Assembly: GCF_015644585.1 (NCBI RefSeq)
Contig: NZ_JADOBI010000003.1
Span: 248,001 to 312,000 of the forward strand
Length of the DNA: 64,000 nt
Source of the DNA: Rahnella laticis
Lineage (GTDB): Bacteria > Pseudomonadota > Gammaproteobacteria > Enterobacterales > Enterobacteriaceae
Reading direction: 5' to 3'
Positions within the stretch are counted from its first letter, which is position 1. Each line of letters begins with the position of its first letter. Position numbers and translations under genes: made by a program. Below are positions 45,412-57,241 of the stretch, piece after piece. Below the pieces are notes generated by a model. The model worked only from the letters and a program-made list of their open reading frames with translations. It was not told the DNA's origin and did not search any database.

Positions 45412-46224
45412 TCAGTATACGAAGCTTACCGGCGCACCGCCCGCAGGATGCGGAAGAATGCCCATCGGAATACCATAAATTTGTTCGAGAACGTCACCGC
45501 GCATCATGTCTTCCGGCGCGCCCTGCGCGATCATCTCGCCGCCGCGCAATGCCATCAGTTCATCGCAATAACGCGCCGCCATATTCAGATCATGCAATAC
45601 CGCGATCACGGTTAAGCCTTTCTCACGGCTCAGGCGCTGGATCAACGCCAGCACATCTTTCTGATGCGCGATATCCAGCGCGGAAGTCGGTTCGTCGAGC
45701 AACAGGCAACGGCTGTCCTGTGCGACCATCATCGCCAGCCACGCACGCTGACGCTCGCCGCCCGAGAGGCTGTCGACCAGGCGCTGTGCGAACGGTTTCA
45801 GGCCCACCAGCGCAATGGCTTCTTCGACTTTTTCTTTGTCCTGATGTTTAAAACGCCCCAGCGCGCCGTGCCACGGATAGCGGCCAATCGCCACCAGTTC
45901 CTGCACCGTCATGCCTTCTGCGGCCGGAAGTTGCTGCGGCAGATACGCCACCTGACGCGCAAACGCTTTGCTGTCCCACTGGGCCAGCGGCGTTTCATTC
46001 AGATAAATCGTTCCGGACGTCGCCGGCTGATGCCGTCCCAGCATTTTTAACAACGTTGATTTCCCGGAGCCGTTATGGCCAATCAGCCCGCACACTTTCC
46101 CCTGCGGGAAGGTCAGTGACAGTGGCGCGAGCAACGTTCGCCCCGGCACTGAAAAGCTGACTTCTTGCAGGCGGAAGACGCTGTCAGGCAGCGATGAAGA
46201 CGGGTGTACGTTGTTATCAGGCAT
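45412..46224 (-). CDS. fhuC: Ferric hydroxamate ABC ATPase FhuC
   Basis: The 270-residue ATPase has Walker A GHNGSGKSTLL, Q-loop LPQQLPAAEGMTV, signature LSGGERQRAWLAM, and Walker B CLLLDEPTSALD. It powers FhuB. It is 78 bp after fhuA, as in E. coli. Confidence 0.96.
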   Translation of the reverse strand: MPDNNVHPSSSLPDSVFRLQEVSFSVPGRTLLAPLSLTFPQGKVCGLIGHNGSGKSTLLKMLGRHQPATSGTIYLNETPLAQWDSKAFARQVAYLPQQLPAAEGMTVQELVAIGRYPWHGALGRFKHQDKEKVEEAIALVGLKPFAQRLVDSLSGGERQRAWLAMMVAQDSRCLLLDEPTSALDIAHQKDVLALIQRLSREKGLTVIAVLHDLNMAARYCDELMALRGGEMIAQGAPEDMMRGDVLEQIYGIPMGILPHPAGGAPVSFVY

Positions 46225-46302
46225 AAGATTTTCTACGTGACGTCTGGACGTGAATTGGAAACGGGCACGACCAGCGTGCCCGGATTTAACTTCTTAAAGC
46301 TT

Positions 46303-48531
46303 TTAGAAACGGAAGGTGGCTGTTGCCACAACCTGACGATCTGAACCCCAGTAACAGGCGTAATCGCGGTAGCAGCTGGCAACGTACTCACGATCCAGCA
46401 AGTTGTTGATGTTCACGCCCACGGAAGAACCCGGCAGGCCGAAACGACCCAGATCGTATTTCACCGTTGCATCCACCAGTGTGTATGAAGAGACATTGAA
46501 TGCTTCATTCGCTTTGTCTGCATTTACACCGTTCGTTGTGTAGAAGCTGGAGCTGGCCCCGACATAACGCACACCGGAGCCTACGGTCAGGCCGCTGAGC
46601 GCCGTTTCGTGGAAGGTGTAATCCGCCCACAGAGACGCCATATTTGCCGGTACTTCAACGGGGCGTTTGCCTTCGAAAGTGGTGTCATGCGTGTACTTGG
46701 CATCAGTGTAGGTATAAGACGCCGTCACGTTAATGTTAGCGTTAATCGCAGCTTTGGCTTCGAGTTCAACACCACGCGAACGTATTTCACCAGACTGAAC
46801 GCTAAAGGCGGCATCAGCAGGGTTGGCGGTCAGGTTTTTGTCTTTTGTCAGCTGGTATACCGCCGCGGTCAGGCTGATCGGACGATCGTTCGGGATGTAT
46901 TTGATCCCGGCTTCGTACTGTTTGCCCATTGAAGGATCGAACGGTTTCCCTTCTTTGGTCGCGCCGGCAGTCGGTTCAAAGGATTCGCTGTAGCTGAAGT
47001 ACGGAGAAATACCGTTGTCAAACAGGTAGTTCAAGCCACCGCGCCAGGTAAACTGCTCGTCGTTGATCTGCGCAGAAGTGTTCGTTGTGCGGGTAAAGGT
47101 TGAGCTTTTCGCGAAATCGTAACGACCGCCGAGGGTCAGGATCCACTTGTTCCATTCCGCCTGATCCTGCACGTACAGACCCGTTTGTTCCTGACGGTTG
47201 AGGATCTCATACGGGAAGTACAGCGAGACATTGCCGTTGCCGTACTGCGGATTCGCCAGATTCAGATTACTTGCGCTGCCGTAATCCGCATCAATATCGT
47301 TACGCATACGCATGTAATCGACGCCTGCCAGCACGGTGTGATCAACATCACCGGTACCGAATTTAGCTTGTGCCTGCGTATCAACATCAAAGTTTGCCAG
47401 CTTCTCTTTGGACTGAACATAGCTGCGCGTAATGTTGCCGTTGCCGAGGTAGCCGAAGCCGTAAACCGATTTATATTCCGTATCGAGTTTGGTGTAACGC
47501 AGGTTCTGGCGAACTGTCCAGGTATCATCAAACTGATGCGCGAAGCTGTAACCGACCATTTTCTGATTACGGGACATGCGGTTACCCGCTTCGCCTTCGT
47601 TGAAATCTGTCGGCAGTTTATGCGCTTTACCATTGGCGTCGTAATACGGCACAACGGTGCCTTCACGTGGCAACCATCCGTAGTAACCCGCATCCGGATC
47701 GTTCTGGAAATTACTCAGGAAGGTGAAATCAGTTTTATCATCAGGACGCCATGAGAAAGACGGAGCAATGGAATAGCGTTTTTCTTTCGCCATTTCCTGC
47801 TGCGCATCCTGACTACGTGCCACACCGGTCAGACGGTAGGAATACACGCCCGCATCGTCGATGGCATCGCTGAAATCGAAACCGGTCTGGTACAGGTTAT
47901 CTGTACCCATTTTGAACTGTACTTCTTTGAGTGGTTCAGTGGTCGGGCGCTTGCTGACCATGCTGACAACGCCGCCCGGGTTGCTTTTACCGTACAAAAC
48001 GGAAGACGGCCCACGCAACACTTCAACACGCTCAAGCATGTACGGATCCATCGACACTTCAGAATAGTTATCACCCTGAAGTTTGATACCGTCGAGATAC
48101 TGGTTGGTATTCACAGAGGTGAAGCCACGGATTGCCATAGCATCAATGGTGTTGGAGCTACCACGGCTGGCGAAGACACCCGGCGTATAACCCAGCGCTT
48201 CTTTCACCGTCACAGGCTGCTTCATGTCCATTTCTTCGCGGGTGACCACGGAAACAGACTGCGGGGTTTTCACCAGTGGTGTATCGGTTTTAGTCCCGGT
48301 CGCACTGTGTTTTGCAGCGATGGTCGCCGCAGGGCCCCATGCGGATTCCTGCCCGGCTTGCGCAGACGCCGAACTGGTAACATTAATCGTATCTTCTTTC
48401 GCGGTTGCTGTGGTTGCTGCACCTGCGTAAAACGCGGTGGAGCCCAGAACGGCGGTAATGGTTAACGCGAGCGTCCGACGCTTAAATGCGCCTTTTTGGA
48501 CTGAGTTTGAAAGCGAGCATTGAGAAGCCAT
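46303..48531 (-). CDS. fhuA: Ferrichrome outer-membrane receptor FhuA
   Basis: The 742-residue TonB-dependent receptor has a long signal peptide, a TonB-box region (EDTINVTSSA), a plug domain (TPQSVSVVTREEMD to GGVVSMVSKRP) and a 22-strand barrel ending in the terminal Phe of ATATFRF. ATG 48531 fits the E. coli start; an open frame to 48603 would add 24 residues. First gene of fhuACDB; Fur box upstream. Confidence 0.94.
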   Translation of the reverse strand: MASQCSLSNSVQKGAFKRRTLALTITAVLGSTAFYAGAATTATAKEDTINVTSSASAQAGQESAWGPAATIAAKHSATGTKTDTPLVKTPQSVSVVTREEMDMKQPVTVKEALGYTPGVFASRGSSNTIDAMAIRGFTSVNTNQYLDGIKLQGDNYSEVSMDPYMLERVEVLRGPSSVLYGKSNPGGVVSMVSKRPTTEPLKEVQFKMGTDNLYQTGFDFSDAIDDAGVYSYRLTGVARSQDAQQEMAKEKRYSIAPSFSWRPDDKTDFTFLSNFQNDPDAGYYGWLPREGTVVPYYDANGKAHKLPTDFNEGEAGNRMSRNQKMVGYSFAHQFDDTWTVRQNLRYTKLDTEYKSVYGFGYLGNGNITRSYVQSKEKLANFDVDTQAQAKFGTGDVDHTVLAGVDYMRMRNDIDADYGSASNLNLANPQYGNGNVSLYFPYEILNRQEQTGLYVQDQAEWNKWILTLGGRYDFAKSSTFTRTTNTSAQINDEQFTWRGGLNYLFDNGISPYFSYSESFEPTAGATKEGKPFDPSMGKQYEAGIKYIPNDRPISLTAAVYQLTKDKNLTANPADAAFSVQSGEIRSRGVELEAKAAINANINVTASYTYTDAKYTHDTTFEGKRPVEVPANMASLWADYTFHETALSGLTVGSGVRYVGASSSFYTTNGVNADKANEAFNVSSYTLVDATVKYDLGRFGLPGSSVGVNINNLLDREYVASCYRDYACYWGSDRQVVATATFRF

Positions 48532-48566
48532 TGCATTATCTCTGGAGTGGTAATGGGAATGTAAAC

Positions 48567-48585
48567 GATAATTATTATTATGACC
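48567..48585. promoter_or_regulatory. Fur box upstream of fhuA
   Basis: GATAATTATTATTATGACC matches the 19-bp Fur consensus GATAATGATAATCATTATC at 14 positions, 36 bp before the fhuA start. Iron repression of fhuACDB is expected. Confidence 0.7.
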
Positions 48586-48770
48586 GTCGCATAATATGCG
48601 CATTGCGCGGGGCTCTGCAAGCCTATTTGACTCATAGATTGGCTGAATGAATAAAAAGTATCCCCATGTTAAACATGGGTAAAAACGCCTATGAATTATA
48701 CGGAATGAGTTGTGAAAGACCTGACGGGAATGTAAAACACGACGGGGAAATTTGAGTTAAGAATAACAAT

Positions 48771-48804
48771 TAAAAAGGGCGCGATTCTCATCGCGCCCTT
48801 TAAT
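48771..48804. terminator. Terminator between mrcB and fhuA leader
   Basis: AAAGGGCGCGA and TCGCGCCCTTT form an 11-pair stem with a six-base loop; on the minus strand it is followed by TTTTTAATTG. It ends mrcB. Confidence 0.9.
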
Positions 48805-48825
48805 GTTTCTGAAATCAACAATTTG

Positions 48826-51465
<2,640 letters not shown>

Positions 51466-51679
51466 CAGTCATTCTCCCCACGTACTGCTGTGTTCGTCAT
51501 AAAGTTATTCTGCATAATGATTCTGTTTAGCTGAGTCATTTTCATATTCGATTCAAACGGATACTTTTTTATCCCGCAACGCGGGCAGCAAGGCGCTTAC
51601 TCTGTGCCCGGCTTTGGTTAACTTCCAGAAGAAAGGTCTGAAAAAAAGCGACCTTTCCTGAACAATTTCGTCGCCACGC

Positions 51680-54136
51680 TTATTGCGCGGAATACTTCTT
51701 GGTTCGCCGCGTCGGCGCTGCTTCAGCCGGGTTGTCAGGCCACGGATGTTTCGGGTAGCGCCCTTTCATTTCTTTCTGCACTTCGCGGTACGAGCCCTGC
51801 CAGAACGCCGCGAGATCGGCGGTAATTTGCAAAGGCCGCTGCGCCGGAGACAGCAATTCCAGCACCACGGTCACGCGCCCTTCGGCAAGCTTAGGGCTGC
51901 GTTCTTCGCCAAACATTTCCTGCATCCGCACCGAAAGCGCCGGTGGCTGGTCTGCATAATAGCGGATCGGCAGGCGACTGCCAGTCGGGACGGTGTAATG
52001 CGTCGGTAAAGCGGCGTCAAGACGCTGACGTTGTTGCCAGTCACAAAGCCTTAATAAGGCATCATGCAAATCAACCTGTTGCAGCGATTTTAACGAACGC
52101 ACGCCCTGTAAAGAAGGCTGTAACCAGCTTTCCAGCCCGCCGAGCAGCGCCTCGTCGTCCATCGCTGGCCAGTCAGCCTCCGGCAGCCATTTGGCCGCAC
52201 AGGTCAGGCGCAACCGCAATTGTTCGGCGGCCACCGACCAGGTCAGCGCCTGCAAACCCTGCGTTCGGATCCAGTCGATCAGCGCCTGTTGCAGCTCGGC
52301 ATCTTCCGGTTTTGCCAAAGGATTCGCTTTCAGCACCAGACGCCCTATTTGCCAGCGCCGCCACGCGCGCAGCGTCCCTTTTTCTTCATCCCATTCGACC
52401 GCCGTCTGCTCTTTCACGACGTCCGGCAACCGCGCAGGCAGTTGTGTGATATCGAGCGAAATTGCCAGCAAAATTCGGGCGTCCGGGCTGTTGTTGCCCT
52501 GCAATAATTGCGGCGCAACCAGCCACGGCGCGCGGGTTAATCCGTCGTCCTGCGGCAATGACGCGCCCAGCCCGTTCGCCAGCAGATAACGGCCATCTTC
52601 ACCGCGTCGCTGGGCGATACGGTCGCTGAATGCGCGCGCCAGCAGCCACGGTGCGAGCGACGAATCGGCATCACCGCTTTTCCCGCCGGTGCGCTGCGCC
52701 AGCTGTTTTGCGCGCCGCTGCCAGTTTCCCTGCGGACGGCTGAACCAGTAATCAATATCCGGCAACCCGCCGCGTGGCGGTTCTTCGAGCATGGCTGCCA
52801 GCAGCGCTGCCGTCGCCAGCGCGTCCGGGCTTTGCTGCGCCGCAGAAATCAACATCGCCGCCAGCCGGGGCTCACAGCCGAGTTGCGCCATGCGCTGCCC
52901 GTCGGCGGTAAGTTTGCCCTGAGCGTCGGTCGCGCCAAGCTGATGTAAAAGGTATTTTGCCGCCGACAACGCCGCCGCGGGCGGTGCATCGAGCCACTGA
53001 AGCTGCGCCGGATCCTGACAACCCCACTGCAACAACTCCAGCCAGAAACTGCTCAGATCGCTTTGCAGGATTTCCGCTTCGGCCTGCGCACTGGCGCGTT
53101 CCGCCTGCTCTTTGCTGAACAGATGCCAGCACAATCCGGGCTCCAGACGCCCTGCGCGGCCTGCGCGCTGGGTCATCGACGCCTGACTGATGCGCTGCGT
53201 AACGAGACGCGTCAGGCCGCTGCGCGGGTCAAACTGCGCGCTGCGCTCCAGACCGCTGTCGACCACCAGCCGGATACCTTCAATGGTCAGGCTGGTTTCC
53301 GCAATATTGGTCGCCAGCACGATTTTGCGACGTCCGGCGGGTGAAGGCTGAATGGCTTTTTGCTGCTGCTCTAAAGAGAGCGCGCCATAAAGCGGGCAGA
53401 GATCGACATCGCCTGCCACCTTGCCCGAAAGCAGATTTTGCACGCGGGTAATTTCGGAAACGCCGGGCAAAAACAGCAGCATTGAGCCGTGATTTTCACT
53501 CATCAGGCGGCTGACCATGCGGGAAACGCCTTCGTCCAGCCTTTCGTGGGTGGCGAGGGAAAGATACTGACGGTCAACCGGAAAACTGCGGCCTTCGGAG
53601 ACGATCACCGGCGCATCAGGCAGCAGCGGCGATAAACGCAGATTGTCGAGCGTCGCGGACATGATCAGCAGTTTCAGATCATCGCGCAGCGCATTTTGTA
53701 CGTCGAGCAGCAGCGCCAGCGCCAGATCGGCCTGCAAACTGCGCTCATGGAATTCATCGAGGATCACCAGCGAAACGCCGGTCAGTTCAGGATCCGCCTG
53801 CACCATGCGGGTGAGAATGCCTTCAGTCACGACTTCCAGCCGCGTCGCCGCGCTGGTTTTGCTTTCGGCGCGCATACGGTAACCGACGGTTTGCCCCGGC
53901 GTTTCGCCCAGCAGCTGCGCCAGACGGAAAGCGACATTTTTTGCCGCCAGACGACGCGGTTCCAGCAACAGGATTTTCCCCGGCAGATTGCCCTGTTTGA
54001 GCAACTGCAACGGCAGCCAGGTCGATTTACCGGCACCGGTCGGCGCGAGCAGTAACACTTGCGGTGCCTGCTTAAGGGCGATTAAAAGCGGTTCAAGTAC
54101 GGCGCTGACCGGCAAAGAAGACAATGAATTCTCCAT
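51680..54136 (-). CDS. hrpB: ATP-dependent RNA helicase HrpB
   Basis: The 818-residue DEAH-type helicase shows Walker A APTGAGKSTWLP, the DEFHERS box, MSATLD and the motif VI QRAGRAGR, then the HrpB C-terminal domain (SPAQRPLQITADLAAFW). ATG 54136 matches the family's start (SSLPV); the open frame extends to 54418 without similarity. Function in E. coli is still unclear. Divergent from thpR. Confidence 0.93.
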   Translation of the reverse strand: MENSLSSLPVSAVLEPLLIALKQAPQVLLLAPTGAGKSTWLPLQLLKQGNLPGKILLLEPRRLAAKNVAFRLAQLLGETPGQTVGYRMRAESKTSAATRLEVVTEGILTRMVQADPELTGVSLVILDEFHERSLQADLALALLLDVQNALRDDLKLLIMSATLDNLRLSPLLPDAPVIVSEGRSFPVDRQYLSLATHERLDEGVSRMVSRLMSENHGSMLLFLPGVSEITRVQNLLSGKVAGDVDLCPLYGALSLEQQQKAIQPSPAGRRKIVLATNIAETSLTIEGIRLVVDSGLERSAQFDPRSGLTRLVTQRISQASMTQRAGRAGRLEPGLCWHLFSKEQAERASAQAEAEILQSDLSSFWLELLQWGCQDPAQLQWLDAPPAAALSAAKYLLHQLGATDAQGKLTADGQRMAQLGCEPRLAAMLISAAQQSPDALATAALLAAMLEEPPRGGLPDIDYWFSRPQGNWQRRAKQLAQRTGGKSGDADSSLAPWLLARAFSDRIAQRRGEDGRYLLANGLGASLPQDDGLTRAPWLVAPQLLQGNNSPDARILLAISLDITQLPARLPDVVKEQTAVEWDEEKGTLRAWRRWQIGRLVLKANPLAKPEDAELQQALIDWIRTQGLQALTWSVAAEQLRLRLTCAAKWLPEADWPAMDDEALLGGLESWLQPSLQGVRSLKSLQQVDLHDALLRLCDWQQRQRLDAALPTHYTVPTGSRLPIRYYADQPPALSVRMQEMFGEERSPKLAEGRVTVVLELLSPAQRPLQITADLAAFWQGSYREVQKEMKGRYPKHPWPDNPAEAAPTRRTKKYSAQ

Positions 54137-54218
54137 GAGAGTTAACTTTAAACGGCGGGCATTGTAGCATTTAGCGCCAGATCCGGTATGTCGTGATTTT
54201 TTTAAACCAGGAATGAAT

Positions 54219-54761
54219 ATGTCTGTCGAGCGCCGCCTGTTTTTCGCCTTAGCGTTACCTGCAAAGTTACAAAAGCAGGTCATCAAATGGCGTGCCAATA
54301 ACTTTCCGCAGGACACCGGCCGCCCCGTCACGGCGGTGAACCTGCACATTACGCTGGCGTTTCTGGGCGAAATCAGCGAACTCAAAACGGATGCGCTGAC
54401 CCGCATCGCCGGGCGCATTCAGGCGCAAAAGTTTAGCCTGTGTCTGGACGATATCGGTCACTGGCCGGGTTCCGGCGTGGTCTGGATTGGCACGAAGCGC
54501 GCGCCCAATGCGCTGCTGCAACTGGCTTCGGTGCTGCGCTCTCACGCCGCGCGTAACGGCTGCCATCAGAGTACGCTGCCGTTTCATCCGCACGTGTCGT
54601 TGTACCGCAGCGCCACGCGACCGGTGGCGATCCCACCCGCCACGCCTGACTGGCAACTGGACGCCGAAGAATTCAGTCTTTACGAATCGACTTACAAACG
54701 CGGGCGTACCCGTTACCGCTGCCTGCAAAGCTGGCCTCTGGCTGACATTCCGGCCACCTGA
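54219..54761 (+). CDS. thpR: RNA 2',3'-cyclic phosphodiesterase ThpR (LigT)
   Basis: The 180-residue 2H phosphoesterase opens 2',3'-cyclic phosphates and can join tRNA halves in vitro. It has two HxT/S motifs, HIT at residue 43 (LHITLAFLG) and HVS (FHPHVSLY). ATG 54219 is chosen (AGGA six bases upstream; homology MS..RLFFA); ATG 54213 is two codons upstream. sfsA follows by 23 bp. Confidence 0.92.
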   Translation: MSVERRLFFALALPAKLQKQVIKWRANNFPQDTGRPVTAVNLHITLAFLGEISELKTDALTRIAGRIQAQKFSLCLDDIGHWPGSGVVWIGTKRAPNALLQLASVLRSHAARNGCHQSTLPFHPHVSLYRSATRPVAIPPATPDWQLDAEEFSLYESTYKRGRTRYRCLQSWPLADIPAT

Positions 54762-54784
54762 ATCTCTTTTATACGGAAACTCTC

Positions 54785-55504
54785 ATGCATTTCGAGCCAG
54801 CGCTTCAACCCGCTACCCTGATCAAACGTTACAAACGTTTTCTCGCAGACGTCATCACCCCCGATGGCCGTGAACTCACGCTGCACTGCGCCAACACCGG
54901 CGCAATGACCGGTTGCGCCACGCCGGGCGATACCGTCTGGTATTCCACCTCTGATAACGCCAAACGTAAATATGCCCACAGCTGGGAGCTGACCGAAACG
55001 CAGCAACATCACTGGATTTGCGTGAATACGCTGCGGGCAAACCAGCTGGTGCGCGAGGCAATAGAAGCCGGTCGCATACCGGAATTATCCGGTTACAGTA
55101 ATTTATCGGCGGAAGTAAAATACGGCACCGAAAATAGCCGTATAGACTTGATGTTACAGGCAGAAAATCAACCTGACTGCTATATTGAAGTGAAATCTGT
55201 CACGCTGCTGCACGAAGGTCAGGGATTCTTCCCGGATGCAGTCACGCTGCGCGGCCAGAAGCATTTGCGCGAGTTACAGTCGATGGCAGAACAGGGGCAG
55301 CGAGCGGTACTTTTCTTCGCTGTTTTACATTCAGGCATTGAAAGCGTGTCTGCTGCACACCATATTGATCCCCGTTACTCAGAATTGCTGACGCAGGTTC
55401 AGAAAAAAGGTGTAGAAGTGATGTGCTACGGTGCCGCACTTTCTGCTGAGGGTATCCGCCTCACAGAACGATTACCGCTGGTCACGAAATCATTAAACGG
55501 ATAA
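54785..55504 (+). CDS. sfsA: Sugar fermentation stimulation protein SfsA
   Basis: The 239-residue protein matches SfsA, a nucleic-acid-binding protein of the PD-(D/E)xK fold: [28 protein letters not shown]-like segment here [23 protein letters not shown] and [17 protein letters not shown]. coli SfsA (234) affects maltose gene expression when overproduced. Probably co-transcribed with thpR. Confidence 0.94.
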   Translation: MHFEPALQPATLIKRYKRFLADVITPDGRELTLHCANTGAMTGCATPGDTVWYSTSDNAKRKYAHSWELTETQQHHWICVNTLRANQLVREAIEAGRIPELSGYSNLSAEVKYGTENSRIDLMLQAENQPDCYIEVKSVTLLHEGQGFFPDAVTLRGQKHLRELQSMAEQGQRAVLFFAVLHSGIESVSAAHHIDPRYSELLTQVQKKGVEVMCYGAALSAEGIRLTERLPLVTKSLNG

Positions 55505-55603
55505 ACCCAGTTCGGATAACCCTGTTATTAGCCGTCGGCGGCATAAATACAGGTCGCGAATACGCTTTTCCTCACAGGCTTGTCAAGCACCTGTCAGGAA
55601 TAA

Positions 55604-55632
55604 TTGCCAACCTCGTTGCCTTCTGTTATTTA
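55604..55632 (+). promoter_or_regulatory. Candidate sigma-70 promoter of dksA
   Basis: TTGCCA (55604-55609), 17 bp, TATTTA (55627-55632), five and four matches to consensus. Leader about 110 bases. Confidence 0.4.
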
Positions 55633-55748
55633 TAGCGGCCTGATTTTTTCCCCCGTTGGGGATCGAAGTGTTCGAAGCCTCTCATTTGCAGAAAATCTGT
55701 AAACGTTAAGGTGGATGAACATAGTGCGTGTTATGTAGGAGAAGCATC

Positions 55749-56204
55749 ATGCAAGAAGGCCAAACCCGTAAGACGTCGTCCTTGAGCATTCTCGCTATCG
55801 CTGGGGTGCAGCCGTATCAAGAGAAGCCGGGCGAAGAGTACATGAACGACGCTCAGCTGGCTCACTTCAAAAAGATTCTTGAAGCATGGCGCAATCAGCT
55901 CAGGGATGAAGTAGATCGTACCGTTACACACATGCAGGATGAAGCTGCAAACTTCCCTGATCCGGTCGACCGTGCCGCTCAGGAAGAAGAATTCAGCCTC
56001 GAACTGCGTAACCGTGACCGTGAACGTAAGCTGATCAAAAAGATTGAAAAAACACTGAAAAAAGTGGAAGACGAGGATTTCGGTTATTGCGATTCCTGTG
56101 GCGTTGAGATTGGCATCCGCCGTCTTGAAGCACGTCCGACCGCTGACTTGTGTATCGACTGTAAGACTCTGGCAGAAATCCGCGAAAAGCAGATGGCTGG
56201 CTAA
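55749..56204 (+). CDS. dksA: RNA polymerase-binding transcription factor DksA
   Basis: The 151-residue protein binds the RNA polymerase secondary channel and, with ppGpp, controls rRNA and amino acid promoters. The coiled-coil tip [12 protein letters not shown] with Asp71, Asp74 and Ala76, and the four zinc cysteines (YCDSCG and LCIDCK) are all present. ATG 55749 with AGGAG upstream gives the same length as E. coli. gluQ follows across a hairpin. Confidence 0.97.
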   Translation: MQEGQTRKTSSLSILAIAGVQPYQEKPGEEYMNDAQLAHFKKILEAWRNQLRDEVDRTVTHMQDEAANFPDPVDRAAQEEEFSLELRNRDRERKLIKKIEKTLKKVEDEDFGYCDSCGVEIGIRRLEARPTADLCIDCKTLAEIREKQMAG

Positions 56205-56216
56205 GTCCCGGGTTCC

Positions 56217-56239
56217 ACGCGGTGCGTCATGCACCGCGT
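56217..56239 (+). terminator. Hairpin between dksA and gluQ
   Basis: ACGCGGTGC and GCACCGCGT form a nine-pair stem with loop GTCAT, then TCCCTTT. Partial termination between dksA and gluQ, as known in E. coli, is plausible. Confidence 0.7.
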
Positions 56240-56266
56240 TCCCTTTAAAAGCACGACCCCATTCTT

Positions 56267-57133
56267 ATGCCACAAAATCAATATACGGGCCGTTTCGCGC
56301 CTTCACCTTCCGGTGACCTCCATTTTGGTTCGCTGATTGCCGCACTCGGCAGTTATCTGCATGCGCGCGCCCAAAACGGTCAGTGGCTGGTTCGCATTGA
56401 CGATATCGATCCGCCGCGTGAAATTCCCGGTTCTGCTGAGCGCATTCTGGCCACGCTTGAACGCTATGGTCTGGAATGGGACGGCGACGTCGTCTGGCAA
56501 TCCAAACGTCATGACGCCTACCGCGAAGTGCTGGACTGGCTGTATCAGCAACAAAAAAGCTATTACTGCACCTGTACCCGCCAGCGTATTGCCCAAAGCG
56601 GCGGTTTTTACGACGGTCACTGCCGTGGCCTGAATTTAGGTGCAGAAAACGCGGCAATTCGCCTGCATCAGACCTTACCGGTTTATGGTTTTGATGATGA
56701 TTTTCAGGGGCATTTACAGGCCGAAAGCCAGCTGGCCGAAGAAGATTTTATTATCCGCCGCCGCGACGGGCTGTTTGCCTACAATCTGGCGGTGGTCGTT
56801 GATGACCATTTTCAGGGCGTGAATCATATTGTGCGCGGAGCCGATCTCATCGAGCCCACCGTGCGCCAGATTTCGCTTTACCGGCATCTGGGCTATCCGC
56901 AACCGGGATATCTGCATTTGCCGCTGGCACTGAATGAAAATGGCGACAAGCTTTCGAAACAAAATCATGCACCGGCGCTGCCTGAAGGCGATCCGCGGCC
57001 GGTAATCATTAACGCACTGAAATTTTTAGGCCAAACGCTGCCGGAAAACTGGCAGGATTACACTTTGCCTTTATTATTACGCTGGGCGACAACGCACTGG
57101 ACGCCCTCTGAGATACCGCGTCAGGGCGCTTAA
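56267..57133 (+). CDS. gluQ: Glutamyl-Q tRNA(Asp) synthetase GluQ
   Basis: The 288-residue truncated glutamyl-tRNA synthetase paralogue attaches Glu to queuosine in tRNA(Asp). It has [17 protein letters not shown] (HIGH-like), the zinc cysteines CTCTRQR and YDGHC, and KLSKQNHAP (KMSKS-like). It lacks an anticodon-binding domain, as normal. E. coli GluQ has 308 residues. Confidence 0.95.
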   Translation: MPQNQYTGRFAPSPSGDLHFGSLIAALGSYLHARAQNGQWLVRIDDIDPPREIPGSAERILATLERYGLEWDGDVVWQSKRHDAYREVLDWLYQQQKSYYCTCTRQRIAQSGGFYDGHCRGLNLGAENAAIRLHQTLPVYGFDDDFQGHLQAESQLAEEDFIIRRRDGLFAYNLAVVVDDHFQGVNHIVRGADLIEPTVRQISLYRHLGYPQPGYLHLPLALNENGDKLSKQNHAPALPEGDPRPVIINALKFLGQTLPENWQDYTLPLLLRWATTHWTPSEIPRQGA

Positions 57134-57228
57134 TCAACGCTGAACTGACATCGGCATTCTCAAAGAGGCTATCGTGAGCTATGATTAGCCGCTGTTTTTG
57201 CGTCACGCCAATTTTTTCAGTCACTATC

Positions 57229-57241
57229 GAGGTGTACCATT
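57229..57241 (+). promoter_or_regulatory. Ribosome site and AUU start codon of pcnB
   Basis: GAGGTG (57229-57234) lies four bases before ATT at 57239-57241. The encoded start, (I/M)[12 protein letters not shown], is identical in sequence to E. coli PcnB residues 1-13, where AUU is the established start codon. No ATG or GTG fits this position. Confidence 0.85.

Noticed and set aside
54136-54418. 94-residue N-terminal extension of hrpB
   Set aside because: Runs antisense through thpR, with no similarity to HrpB proteins.
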